This document shows, one piece after another, positions 9,189 to 17,743 of a stretch of 64,000 bases of DNA. Location of the stretch: contig NZ_AWNH01000060.1 in the NCBI RefSeq assembly GCF_000482245.1, positions 161,346-225,345 on the forward strand, written 5' to 3'. Each line of letters begins with the position of its first letter. Position 1 is the stretch's first letter. The notes beneath the pieces are model-generated. The model saw only the letters and a list, made by a program, of their open reading frames with translations. It did not search any database and was not told the origin of the DNA. The DNA is from Leptolyngbya sp. Heron Island J. GTDB lineage: Bacteria > Cyanobacteriota > Cyanobacteriia > Phormidesmidales > Phormidesmidaceae. Both the position numbers and the translations under genes were made by a program.

Positions 9189-9368
9189 TTTCGAATCTCG
9201 TGTATTTTTTTAATACATTTTAATGATTGAAATATTGCCTATATATACTGAATTATCAGTAATTTTTGGTAATAGAGCCGACCCAATCAATTTTTCTGTG
9301 TTAACACTATGGGGAGATTGACGTAAGATGCCATCGTCTCCGCTTTGTTATCGCAGTGTTTCAGAATA

Positions 9369-10679
9369 ATGTTCAACTTAGCCCAACAAGGCGATAGCCT
9401 GCCCGATAAGAAGAACATCACCCAGGGCATTTCGTCGCATGGGGCACAGTTGCCTACTGAAAAATCAGATAACAATGACTGGCAGACCGTCCATTTCCCC
9501 GGCACGGTCACTGTTGACCAACTCTCAGGGACACCCCCTAACTTGCAAACTAACGCTATGGATTCTTCTAGCACTCGTCAAAACAGTAGTATCTTTGAAC
9601 CCGCTACTTCTGAGCAAACGACCAGTCAGCGCGAAACTGAGTTGCTCAATTTAGTACGCGACCTCAATGAATGCAACGATGTGCTGCTAGCTAAGGTATC
9701 TCAGTTAGAAGAGTCCTTGGAGCGATCGCAAGCGGCTCTCCAATCCGAGATTGATCGTGCTGATGGCGATCATCACGTTGGTGACCGTGAAATTGCGCAG
9801 TTAGTGACCGAATTAGAACAAAGCAATCAAGCGCTGCAGCATCACCAGATGCTGAATGAGACCTTACAAACAGAACTCACCGCATTTCGTGAACGTTCAG
9901 GACAGCTAGAGGCTGAACATAAGGCATTGCTGCGCCAGCATACTACTCAGGCTCAAGAATTACTGCAGGCTAACACTAACTGCCGTGATTTGAGGGCACG
10001 TCTACAGCGACAGCAGCGCTATACCCTGCAGTTTAAAGCTGCCCTCGAAAAGTGCTTAAGCATGGCACCAGAACCAACTACGAGTTCTAGTACTAGTGTG
10101 GATGCATCCAGCTTAGCGATGCCTAAATCTGATGAAATTCGTCCTTGGGACTCAACCCTGGGCAACACAAGACTTGATCCTCAGCTTGAATCTATGATTC
10201 GTGGTCTGCAAGGAGGAAATCAAACTGCTGCTCAGCCGTCTGATACTACCCTCATAGAAGCGGCAGCGGAAGATCAGCTCTGGCATGATTTAGCGCGAGT
10301 GATGGAGCCAGGTGAGGTGGCCGCTGAGGATAAAACACAGAATCTTGTTATAAATGAGCAAGAGTCTCCTCAGTTTACAGAGCCTTCTCCCTGGACCCGC
10401 GAATCGGATGGTGTGGTTAACACCGCTGATGACGATTCCTCAGAGAAAGTGTCGATTCCTTCTCAGCTATCTCCTCAGGCCAGTGAAATCCTTGCCCGTG
10501 TCCAATCCGCTCAAGTAGGCATGGTTAGTGATACCTATCTACCAGCGATGTCCGCCCAGAGTAGCCCATCGCCCGTGGTGAATCCCCTACGACCACAGAA
10601 GCGAATTAGTTCATTGTCTGCGATTGATTTACCAAATTTCCCCCGTCTAAAAAAGCAACCTCCTACCGCTAAGGCTTAA
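9369..10679 (+). CDS. Coiled-coil protein of unknown function
   Basis: A 436-residue protein from the ATG at 9369 (a TTG eight codons upstream is also open). I do not recognise a family. Residues about 90-225 form a long Glu/Gln/Leu-rich coiled coil (LNLVRDLNECNDVLLAKVSQ and following). The N-terminal 80 and C-terminal 200 residues are Ser/Thr/Pro/Gln-rich and look disordered. A basic tail follows (LPNFPRLKKQPPTAKA). There is no signal peptide or membrane segment, so it is probably cytoplasmic and structural or a scaffold. It lies two genes upstream of hetR on the opposite strand. Confidence 0.7.
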   Translation: MFNLAQQGDSLPDKKNITQGISSHGAQLPTEKSDNNDWQTVHFPGTVTVDQLSGTPPNLQTNAMDSSSTRQNSSIFEPATSEQTTSQRETELLNLVRDLNECNDVLLAKVSQLEESLERSQAALQSEIDRADGDHHVGDREIAQLVTELEQSNQALQHHQMLNETLQTELTAFRERSGQLEAEHKALLRQHTTQAQELLQANTNCRDLRARLQRQQRYTLQFKAALEKCLSMAPEPTTSSSTSVDASSLAMPKSDEIRPWDSTLGNTRLDPQLESMIRGLQGGNQTAAQPSDTTLIEAAAEDQLWHDLARVMEPGEVAAEDKTQNLVINEQESPQFTEPSPWTRESDGVVNTADDDSSEKVSIPSQLSPQASEILARVQSAQVGMVSDTYLPAMSAQSSPSPVVNPLRPQKRISSLSAIDLPNFPRLKKQPPTAKA

Positions 10680-10905
10680 GCGGAAATTTACGCATAATTC
10701 CCTAAAATAAAAACTTTTTGTTGGCCAACTTAGGTTAGACTTTGTTAACTTCTGGTCAACATGTGTGAGTGACAAGCTCACTATTGCTTGCTAGCGCTGG
10801 TCTGCAGGTTTTTCTGGGCTGCTCTACAGGCAACTAGTTAATAAATAATCCTGCGGTTTACCTGAGCCCATCAGGTCGAGATTGCATCTTACTTATTTCG
10901 ATAAT

Positions 10906-11133
10906 ATGAGCCCATCATCCTTAAAAACTGTTTTAGAAAGCTCTTCCCCAGACAAATCTGTTAGCGAAGCGCATATAGCTACAGCTATTGTTCATGTAAT
11001 AGAAACTGCCCGTTCTCAAGGGCAGAGTTTGGATGATGTCATCACTGAATTGATGGCCGACGATGCATTGCTAGATTCCAAGAGTCGACATCTACTTGGA
11101 GATATCTTGACTCAAGCCTGGAATACTCTTTAA
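10906..11133 (+). CDS. Small acidic conserved-looking protein
   Basis: A 75-residue protein from the ATG at 10906 (a TTG at 10882 is also in frame). The sequence is amphipathic and helical, with ETARSQGQSLDDVITELMAD in the middle and GDILTQAWNTL at the end. I do not recognise a named domain. Normal composition and position between a coiled-coil gene and the hetR terminator region support a real gene. Inverted repeats at 11176-11228 and 11243-11262 follow it. Confidence 0.6.
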   Translation: MSPSSLKTVLESSSPDKSVSEAHIATAIVHVIETARSQGQSLDDVITELMADDALLDSKSRHLLGDILTQAWNTL

Positions 11134-11175
11134 GGGACTGTGCAATGTCACTACGTTTCTTAATTATTACTTAAA

Positions 11176-11228
11176 TTCAGACATACTGAGTGAGGAGTAA
11201 ACGGTGCTGCTCACTCAGTATGTCTGAA
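11176..11228. terminator. Long perfect inverted repeat, probable terminator
   Basis: Perfect 19-base arms (11176-11194 and 11210-11228; TTCAGACATACTGAGTGAG and its complement) enclose a 15-base loop. It lies in the gap between the plus-strand small gene and the convergent hetR. No T-run follows on either strand, so it may instead be a remnant of a small mobile repeat. Confidence 0.6.
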
Positions 11229-11242
11229 ATGATCATAAGCAA

Positions 11243-11262
11243 CCAATCTTCTAGAAGATTGG
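11243..11262. terminator. Perfect 20-bp palindrome just past the hetR stop
   Basis: CCAATCTTCTAGAAGATTGG is self-complementary and lies 7 bases beyond the hetR stop. With the neighbouring 19-base inverted repeat it may terminate transcription from both sides. Confidence 0.5.
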
Positions 11263-11268
11263 CTTAAG

Positions 11269-12201
<933 letters not shown>

Positions 12202-12270
12202 TTAGGGATAGACACACGCTGATAGAGCGGATAGAACTTGTTGATCAAATCTTTGTGGAACTAGGCTACC

Positions 12271-12362
12271 TCAAGAAGACCAATTATTCTTGATTTGTTC
12301 GGCTCAGAGAAGGGATTTTTCATAGTGATAGCTAATTTCATCGTTAGCTTGTAACGGTTAGC
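12271..12362 (-). promoter_or_regulatory. Repeat-rich hetR upstream region, candidate operators
   Basis: In the 253-base gap before hetR I see an inverted repeat with 7-base arms (TCAAGAA at 12271, TTCTTGA at 12287), another with 6-base arms (AGCTAA at 12330, TTAGCT at 12344) and a direct repeat GTTAGC (12343 and 12357). These are candidate control sites for hetR. The Nostoc HetR site (a GAGGGGTCTAACCCCTC-type palindrome) is not present here. Confidence 0.3.
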
Positions 12363-12448
12363 GTAAAACTTTTTCTGATTAATATCTATAGTTCTTTATT
12401 TGGCCCTTTGCTGAAAAAGTTTACTTAGAGTACAGTTAGGAGTATCGC

Positions 12449-12691
12449 TTAAGCACTTAAACGACCGCTACCACGATAGGCTTGATCGACGGTATCATGG
12501 TTAAAGCGTCCACTGCCGCGATAAGTTTGTTCAGTGCCAATGCGTCCACTGCCGCGTTCCATGTGTTCTGTTTGGATGCGTCCGCTGCCACGCTCACTTA
12601 GCAGCAAGTTAGGTGCAGTAGTTGCCAGGGTTAGAAGGCTGAAAACGCTGATGGTGGCAGCAACTGACATTACCGGTAGAGAAATTCTCAT
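12449..12691 (-). CDS. patX: PatX-like exported peptide precursor with four RGSGR motifs
   Basis: An 80-residue protein. Residues 1-27 form a signal peptide (MRISLP, then a hydrophobic stretch ending TLATTAP). The rest is built around the pentapeptide RGSGR at residues 34-38, 46-50, 58-62 and 73-77, spaced 12, 12 and 15 residues apart. The first two are preceded by Glu, giving ERGSGR as in PatS and HetN; the last two are preceded by Tyr. RGSGR is the diffusible signal that binds HetR and blocks differentiation. PatX proteins with a signal peptide and this motif are known to accompany hetR in filamentous cyanobacteria. Placement immediately upstream of hetR supports the call. The four-fold repetition suggests a precursor releasing several signal peptides. 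Confidence 0.9.
   Translation of the reverse strand: MRISLPVMSVAATISVFSLLTLATTAPNLLLSERGSGRIQTEHMERGSGRIGTEQTYRGSGRFNHDTVDQAYRGSGRLSA
12461..12592 (-). repeat. Tandem RGSGR-coding repeats within patX
   Basis: The motif codons lie at 12578-12592, 12542-12556, 12506-12520 and 12461-12475. The first three have a 36-base period. Copies two and three share an identical 15-base motif sequence, while copies one and four differ at silent positions. This indicates duplication followed by selection on the peptide. Confidence 0.85.
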
Positions 12692-12694
12692 GGG

Positions 12695-12725
12695 TCAGAA
12701 AATGAGTAGTATTGCTACTTTCTGA
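12695..12725 (-). promoter_or_regulatory. Hairpin in the patX leader
   Basis: Directly upstream of the patX ATG a bulged stem can form: TCAGAAA pairs with TTTCTGA, and GTAG with CTAC around a five-base loop. It would lie in the 5' leader of the message, next to the start codon, and could affect translation. No experimental basis. Confidence 0.3.
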
Positions 12726-12805
12726 TTACATGAAATTAATAAATAACTCAGGAAAAACTGTGTGAAAAAAATGTGGATGGAAGCTTAGATTTTCAGTGTT
12801 GCCTG

Positions 12806-14602
12806 TTACATTTCGTCAATGACTTGGACATGAGTCACTAGAACCCAGTCACCGCCCGCATTATGGATTCCCTGCACGTTAATCTGACTATTGTCGTCGA
12901 GCTGCATTAATTGGTCTGCTGCCCAGGGCTCAATTGCAACAAGATTCATAACTTTTGTGCGATCGCTAATTTTATAGAGCAGTTGGTGGCTGTTATCCTG
13001 GCGCTGCTGATACTGACCGCAAAAAGTGCTGGTGCCCTTGGCTGCTATCGATGGTGTTTGTTTTAAAGAATCTGTAAAGCCACTAGGGGGATAGGTCTCT
13101 GGATGGCCCAAGTATGCTAGTTGTCGCACTAACCACTGCTGATCGTCGGGTAGTAGATCAAAGCACGGTACGAGCATGGCTGGGGCATGGGTGTCCTGTA
13201 GCAGGCATTTTTGCAGGTTCTGCACGGATAGTTCTCGTGGGTTGCATGCTTGTTGTACACACAGCGCCGCTGCTGCTCCAGCGGCTTGCCCAATGCCCAG
13301 GACAACAGGCTGTAACCGAGTGGCACCGTTGGCAATATGGGTGATGGAAATATTTTTATCACAGGCTAATAGGCCATCAATCTTAGCTGGAATCAGTGCT
13401 CTGTAGGGGATGGTAAAAGGGGTGCCGGTCCAGCGTCCTCCCCAACGGATAGCTTTAGGGGTAAGGGGCATGGTGAAGCCAGGGTAGTGATGATCGTTGG
13501 GGTAGTTACCGATTACGATCGCATCCACCACTCCTTCTGCATTCAATGGCAGCGGTGCCACCTGTCCCCCAGGCATAGGTAGAATATCCAGCTCACTCAC
13601 CGTTGCCAGCCCCACCAACCGTCGACTCTCACGGTAGTAAGGATAAAGTGCAAACCCGCCACCGCCCGGAGTTCCCTCCAGCTCAGGAAAAATATTCTCG
13701 GCTAAACCATAGCGTTGTCCCAGATTAGCTTGGATAAAATGAGCAAACTCTTGACTGTGATTTTTAGCCTCTTGCCAATAGGCATACCGGGCTGAATCTG
13801 ACTCAATCAGCCGTTCGAGACCTACACCGTAGTCATTTCCCTGCTGCGGCCAGTTGATCATAAAGCGATTGCCCGGCAGTCGCCCATAGTTGAGAAATTG
13901 AGTTGGACCGTAGCCCTCCCAAGCACCCATAAACGAAGCCTGCGACCCCATTGATGGAATCAACGGTGCTGTAACTCCTGCGCCATAGTCCTGCATCACT
14001 ACCACCCAAGTGGGGGACTGGACTGGATATTTCTCAATTACCGGCAACAGTGGTTCGACGGCATCATTCAGGGACTTGGGGGCACTGGGTTCCTGCCACT
14101 GGTTTTGAGTTTCCCAGCCCCAACGATAGGGCACCTCTCCCAGCGCTAGTAAATCTCCCAGCTCAGTGCCATCAAGGGTGATTTGAGCCTCTACGATAAA
14201 TGGATCAAACGCTACCCCTGTAATCCGATTCCCTGAGCGTAAAACCTCGCGAGGGTGATATCCCCAGCGCCAGGTCAGATTGGGGAGTGCTGCGACCCAA
14301 TCCGCAAAAATGCTTGCACCGACTGCTGGTTCATAGGTGAAGAAACTTACCCAGCCATGGTGCAACCCACCGGGCTGCCGTCGTTCCAGCTCTCGTAAAA
14401 ACGCGCCCCAGAGACCAGTCTGAAAGGCAGCTAGCTCATTGCCATCCGGAGCCGTGACTCCAGCAGCAGTCAGCATACCCCCAAGCCAGGGCCACTCGCT
14501 GACTAACATGACCTGAACACCCAGCCGGGCGGCCTGGATGGCGGCTGCTGTACCGCCTGTGCCGCCACCAACGACTAAGACTTCGGTAGTAAGTTGTTCC
14601 AT
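12806..14602 (-). CDS. FAD-dependent oxidoreductase (FAD_oxidored family)
   Basis: A 598-residue flavoprotein. The N-terminal Rossmann dinucleotide site is VLVVGGGTGGTAAAIQAARL, followed by SEWPWLGGMLTAAGV, typical of the PF12831-type family (some members are labelled xanthan-lyase-like). The later motif RALIPAKIDGLLACDKNISI and GIGQAAGAAAALCVQQ close the FAD-binding domain. The C-terminal 130 residues are less conserved. There is no signal peptide or membrane segment. The substrate is unknown and no partner gene is apparent. It lies 114 bases upstream of patX on the same strand. Confidence 0.85.
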   Translation of the reverse strand: MEQLTTEVLVVGGGTGGTAAAIQAARLGVQVMLVSEWPWLGGMLTAAGVTAPDGNELAAFQTGLWGAFLRELERRQPGGLHHGWVSFFTYEPAVGASIFADWVAALPNLTWRWGYHPREVLRSGNRITGVAFDPFIVEAQITLDGTELGDLLALGEVPYRWGWETQNQWQEPSAPKSLNDAVEPLLPVIEKYPVQSPTWVVVMQDYGAGVTAPLIPSMGSQASFMGAWEGYGPTQFLNYGRLPGNRFMINWPQQGNDYGVGLERLIESDSARYAYWQEAKNHSQEFAHFIQANLGQRYGLAENIFPELEGTPGGGGFALYPYYRESRRLVGLATVSELDILPMPGGQVAPLPLNAEGVVDAIVIGNYPNDHHYPGFTMPLTPKAIRWGGRWTGTPFTIPYRALIPAKIDGLLACDKNISITHIANGATRLQPVVLGIGQAAGAAAALCVQQACNPRELSVQNLQKCLLQDTHAPAMLVPCFDLLPDDQQWLVRQLAYLGHPETYPPSGFTDSLKQTPSIAAKGTSTFCGQYQQRQDNSHQLLYKISDRTKVMNLVAIEPWAADQLMQLDDNSQINVQGIHNAGGDWVLVTHVQVIDEM

Positions 14603-14680
14603 ACTGCGGTGAGTTTGAAATTAGTCGGCCTTAGACATTTCCGGGTAAATGAAACATCTGAGATCGAAACCTCAAAACTA

Positions 14681-15424
14681 CTACATATAAGGCGTAACAT
14701 CCTCACCTAGATCATCTGCTAGATGTGACAATGCGCGGAATCTCAGGCCCACCAGCTGCTCGTAGAGGGGATTGATCTTGCACATGGGGGGAATGTGAAC
14801 CACCTTTTTGCCAAACAGGGTGACATCCCGCTCAAAGGGACATTGGGATGGAATCATTTTGCAGACAAATCGAGCCAGACGCGGGTCCTGGACTTCTAAC
14901 TGATCGAGCCACTCGCGCATAGGTTTGAGCGGATCAGGGCCTTCTCTGGGTTCGGGGGGCTTGAGGGGGCTAGCGGCGGCGGTCGGTGCTGCTTCGGTTG
15001 GTGCTTCAGAGATGCTGGTGCCTGGCTGGACCTCTTCTTTGACTTCTCTTAGGTTGTAAAGAGTGGATTGGAGGGACTGTAAGACGGCTGTATTTAGATT
15101 GAGGGCCTGGCAGAATTCCATCAAAATTTTGTCTTCGGCGGCGGAGTAGATGCCGTCTGCGATCGCAACCATCACCGCCATCCGCAAAAAGTTTTCCGCT
15201 GCTACTGGATTCGGTTTCAGCACAGCCGCTAGTTCTGTTGGTGCGATGGGCTCAAACGTTTCAAAATCTAGACCAGGAGCAAAGTCCTCGTCCATCATCG
15301 TGTGGATCAGCTCTTGCTCTTGAGCATCAAAATCACCATCGGCCCACGCAATGGCCAACAACCCTCGCAACCAGGCCTTAATCTGGTCTTCAGTGTAAAG
15401 AGAGTCCTTAAGTGTAGATGTCAT
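14681..15424 (-). CDS. TerB-like domain plus Mo-dependent nitrogenase C-terminal domain protein
   Basis: A 247-residue protein with two parts. Residues about 10-130 are a helical TerB-like domain (LLAIAWADGDFDAQEQELI and VMVAIADGIYSAAEDKIL repeats). After a Pro/Ala/Glu linker, residues about 165-247 form the Mo-nitro_C domain: PMREWLDQLEVQDPRLARFV, IPSQCPFERDV, HIPPMCKINPLYEQLVGLR and the end GEDVTPYM. Despite the name, this cyanobacterial domain is widespread in strains without nitrogenase, and no nif gene is in the window. Conserved cysteines could bind metal. Function unknown. Confidence 0.82.
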   Translation of the reverse strand: MTSTLKDSLYTEDQIKAWLRGLLAIAWADGDFDAQEQELIHTMMDEDFAPGLDFETFEPIAPTELAAVLKPNPVAAENFLRMAVMVAIADGIYSAAEDKILMEFCQALNLNTAVLQSLQSTLYNLREVKEEVQPGTSISEAPTEAAPTAAASPLKPPEPREGPDPLKPMREWLDQLEVQDPRLARFVCKMIPSQCPFERDVTLFGKKVVHIPPMCKINPLYEQLVGLRFRALSHLADDLGEDVTPYM

Positions 15425-15480
15425 AGCCAGCCTCGAAAAACATCAAATGTCTGCCAGAGGGGCCCCTATTGCCCCAACGA

Positions 15481-16062
15481 CTAGGGAAGAGCAGGCAACT
15501 TGGACGATAGCTGAGCCAACTCCGATCCAGTTTTACCAGTAAATACCCATAAAATAGAGCGCCCTCCGTCACGCAAACTTCTGATCAAGGATTCGGGTGG
15601 GCGCTCAGATGCCACAGGTAGGGGTTTGTAGTGGATGCCGCGACTACCTAAAACAATGGCGGCAATGGTATTTGCCCGCCGCATATGATAGTCCGATGTA
15701 ATTAAATAAACGCTTGTGATTCCCAACTGCTCAAAGTCGTCTACCAGCGTTGTAAAGTTCGTTACCGTATCCACAGCTCGATAGTCCAAATGCAGTCGCT
15801 CCAGAGAAACCTGGGATTCTTGGAATACCCAGGTGGAGTATTCAGGATTGGCCCCCGACGAAATCCAGACATCAATATCAGGATTCTCGATAGCGAACTG
15901 AGCAGCAAACTCCTCCCGTTTAGCATCCCCGCCCAGCACCAGCGCAACGGTGGGTGATGATAAGCGACCCCGGATTTGCCATTGCCCCAGCCATAAGCCT
16001 GCTGTTAAAAGCAGTAGAGAAGCAATGGTCAAGCGATGATTTCTGCGGCGCACGTTGGGCAC
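15481..16062 (-). CDS. YdcF/ElyC (DUF218) family envelope protein
   Basis: A 193-residue protein with an N-terminal membrane anchor (LTIASLLLLTAGLWLG) and a DUF218 domain. The motifs are ALVLGGDAKREEFAAQFA, ISSGANPEYST, TNFTTLVDDFEQLGITSVYL and ITSDYHMRRA with the conserved histidine. Family members such as SanA and ElyC act in envelope or peptidoglycan-precursor homeostasis; a precise activity is not established. It probably faces the periplasm. Confidence 0.82.
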   Translation of the reverse strand: MPNVRRRNHRLTIASLLLLTAGLWLGQWQIRGRLSSPTVALVLGGDAKREEFAAQFAIENPDIDVWISSGANPEYSTWVFQESQVSLERLHLDYRAVDTVTNFTTLVDDFEQLGITSVYLITSDYHMRRANTIAAIVLGSRGIHYKPLPVASERPPESLIRSLRDGGRSILWVFTGKTGSELAQLSSKLPALP

Positions 16063-16242
16063 TGATAGAACTCCTCAAGCAGGGGCGTGGTTAGCTGGAA
16101 TAGTAAAAACGAACTATAGATGGATAGATAAGTCTAACTGACGACTATTCATTCTAAAGGAAGCTACCATGCTCATTCGGAAAAATATGCGCTTGTTTTA
16201 ACAATAATCTTCATGGGATGGGGGTGCGATCGCATCTAGCGA

Positions 16243-17379
16243 TTATTCTGAAGTCTCTAGTTCTTCTGCTTTCTCTGCGGCAGTCTGTTGAACGGCTTCT
16301 GACAATGTTGGATTTTCAGCAACTTCTCTCAATGCCCTAATTGCATACTCCCTCACATCACCGTTATCGATATTGCCAATCTTAAAAATGCTAGTGATGA
16401 ATTCCTTTGCTTTCTCTTCTGAGGTGGCATTCAGTACCAGAGATTTAGTGCTGTCAATTAAAGCGGTTTGACTGTCAATTATGGTGTTCGGGGCAAGGGG
16501 CTCAACCTGTTGTGGAGACGACTGCCCGTGGAGGGGTGATGGCTCTAGGTATGTAGAGTCACTACCTAAAAGTTCTATCTCGTTAATGATTTGATCGTGT
16601 GCGACATCCTCTAAGTTTTCTGCTTGCTGAGTCTTTTCTCTCACTTGCTCTTCAAGCACATTTCTCTCGTTGTCGGCTTTAATAAGCTGGGCTTGTGACA
16701 TGGCATTTTCTTGAAAAACCGTAATCACAGAAGGAAAAAAGAGTGCAAACATCAGGGCTGTGGCTGCCAATTTTGACTTGTTGTTGGCGTGTTCTGGTGG
16801 TCCATCCAGACTCAGAATGGTACCAATAAAGCCGACTACCGCCCCCAATAAAACGCTGGAAGTAACCAAAATTGAAAACTCTAATCCAGCTCCCATCTGG
16901 ATAGACGGAACAAAGTCGTGGACGATGGCTTCTTCCGTTATCGTTTGCGACTCCTGTATGTCAGATGCATTGTCGTCCTGTGTTTCAACTCCTAGCTCAG
17001 TTTGCCCTAAATTCTCTTGGCTACCCTGTTCTTCACCCTCTGACTCGGTCTGTGCCGTAAGCTCTTCGCCATCCTGCGTTTCGATCGCTTGGGCATTGGC
17101 TGCAGCCATAAACGAGCCCCCCTCCTGAATAAGCCGCAATGCAACGCTACCAAGCCCCCCAAACATGGCTGGTACCACCACGTATCTGACCGTATCGTTG
17201 CTTAGTAACGTGCGATTCAGCTCGTTTACAGAGCTATTCACTGTTTTCGCAGCAGCAGTTGATAACTCAGAAATCGCTGGTGGAGTAGGCAGAATTGTTT
17301 CAGGTACAGGTGTAGTTTCAGGCTCAGTCGTGTCGATTTGTGAGTCTAAGGGGGGCAGAGCAAGAAATGCGGTATACAT
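16243..17379 (-). CDS. Unknown acidic membrane protein with coiled coil
   Basis: A 378-residue protein from the ATG at 17379 (a TTG 15 codons upstream is in frame). Unrecognised. Residues 1-60 are Pro/Thr/Glu-rich. Residues 66-85 are mildly hydrophobic. Residues 98-155 form a very acidic Gln/Glu stretch. Membrane segments lie near 168-190 (FSILVTSSVLLGAVVGFIGT) and 204-222, followed by a coiled coil near 225-262. The C-terminal 60 residues have HEAT-like helices (VREYAIRALREVAENPTLSE). It may be a membrane-anchored scaffold. No neighbour suggests a pathway. Confidence 0.7.
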   Translation of the reverse strand: MYTAFLALPPLDSQIDTTEPETTPVPETILPTPPAISELSTAAAKTVNSSVNELNRTLLSNDTVRYVVVPAMFGGLGSVALRLIQEGGSFMAAANAQAIETQDGEELTAQTESEGEEQGSQENLGQTELGVETQDDNASDIQESQTITEEAIVHDFVPSIQMGAGLEFSILVTSSVLLGAVVGFIGTILSLDGPPEHANNKSKLAATALMFALFFPSVITVFQENAMSQAQLIKADNERNVLEEQVREKTQQAENLEDVAHDQIINEIELLGSDSTYLEPSPLHGQSSPQQVEPLAPNTIIDSQTALIDSTKSLVLNATSEEKAKEFITSIFKIGNIDNGDVREYAIRALREVAENPTLSEAVQQTAAEKAEELETSE

Positions 17380-17452
17380 AGTGATTTTGTCTGAGGGGCG
17401 ATTGGCATCTAGCAAGTTATTCAATCGACCTCAGCCATTTTGCGGAGTGTTT

Positions 17453-17737
17453 TTACCCCAAAAGCTTGACATGGCAATATTTTAGAGTTTTGTATAACGC
17501 TGGTTGTTTTTTTGCAAAAGCAACGTAGTTATTTAGTCGTAGTTGGGTGCCGTATACCCTCAGGCTATGCATCTGTTTCTTGCGCCTGATGTGGGACCCA
17601 ACCATGCCGATTGTTTTCAATGTGGGTTTACCAGCGATCGCAACCGCATAATTTGTTTTTGCTGGGTTTAGCACATCAATCCTGCGACGCTCGGTTTCGC
17701 GAGGTGTTGGGAATTTTGGTGAGGAAAACATGTTCAA
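17453..17737 (-). CDS. Uncertain small basic ORF
   Basis: A 94-codon open frame (ATG 17737, a second ATG two codons on) encoding a basic peptide (PRETERRRIDV, SHIRRKKQMHSLRV) without a recognised domain. It fills most of the roughly 360-base gap between the MscS-DEP gene and the unknown membrane protein and contains a HIP1 site. It may be a real lineage-specific gene or chance. Confidence 0.3.
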   Translation of the reverse strand: MNMFSSPKFPTPRETERRRIDVLNPAKTNYAVAIAGKPTLKTIGMVGSHIRRKKQMHSLRVYGTQLRLNNYVAFAKKQPALYKTLKYCHVKLLG

Positions 17738-17743
17738 CCCAAT

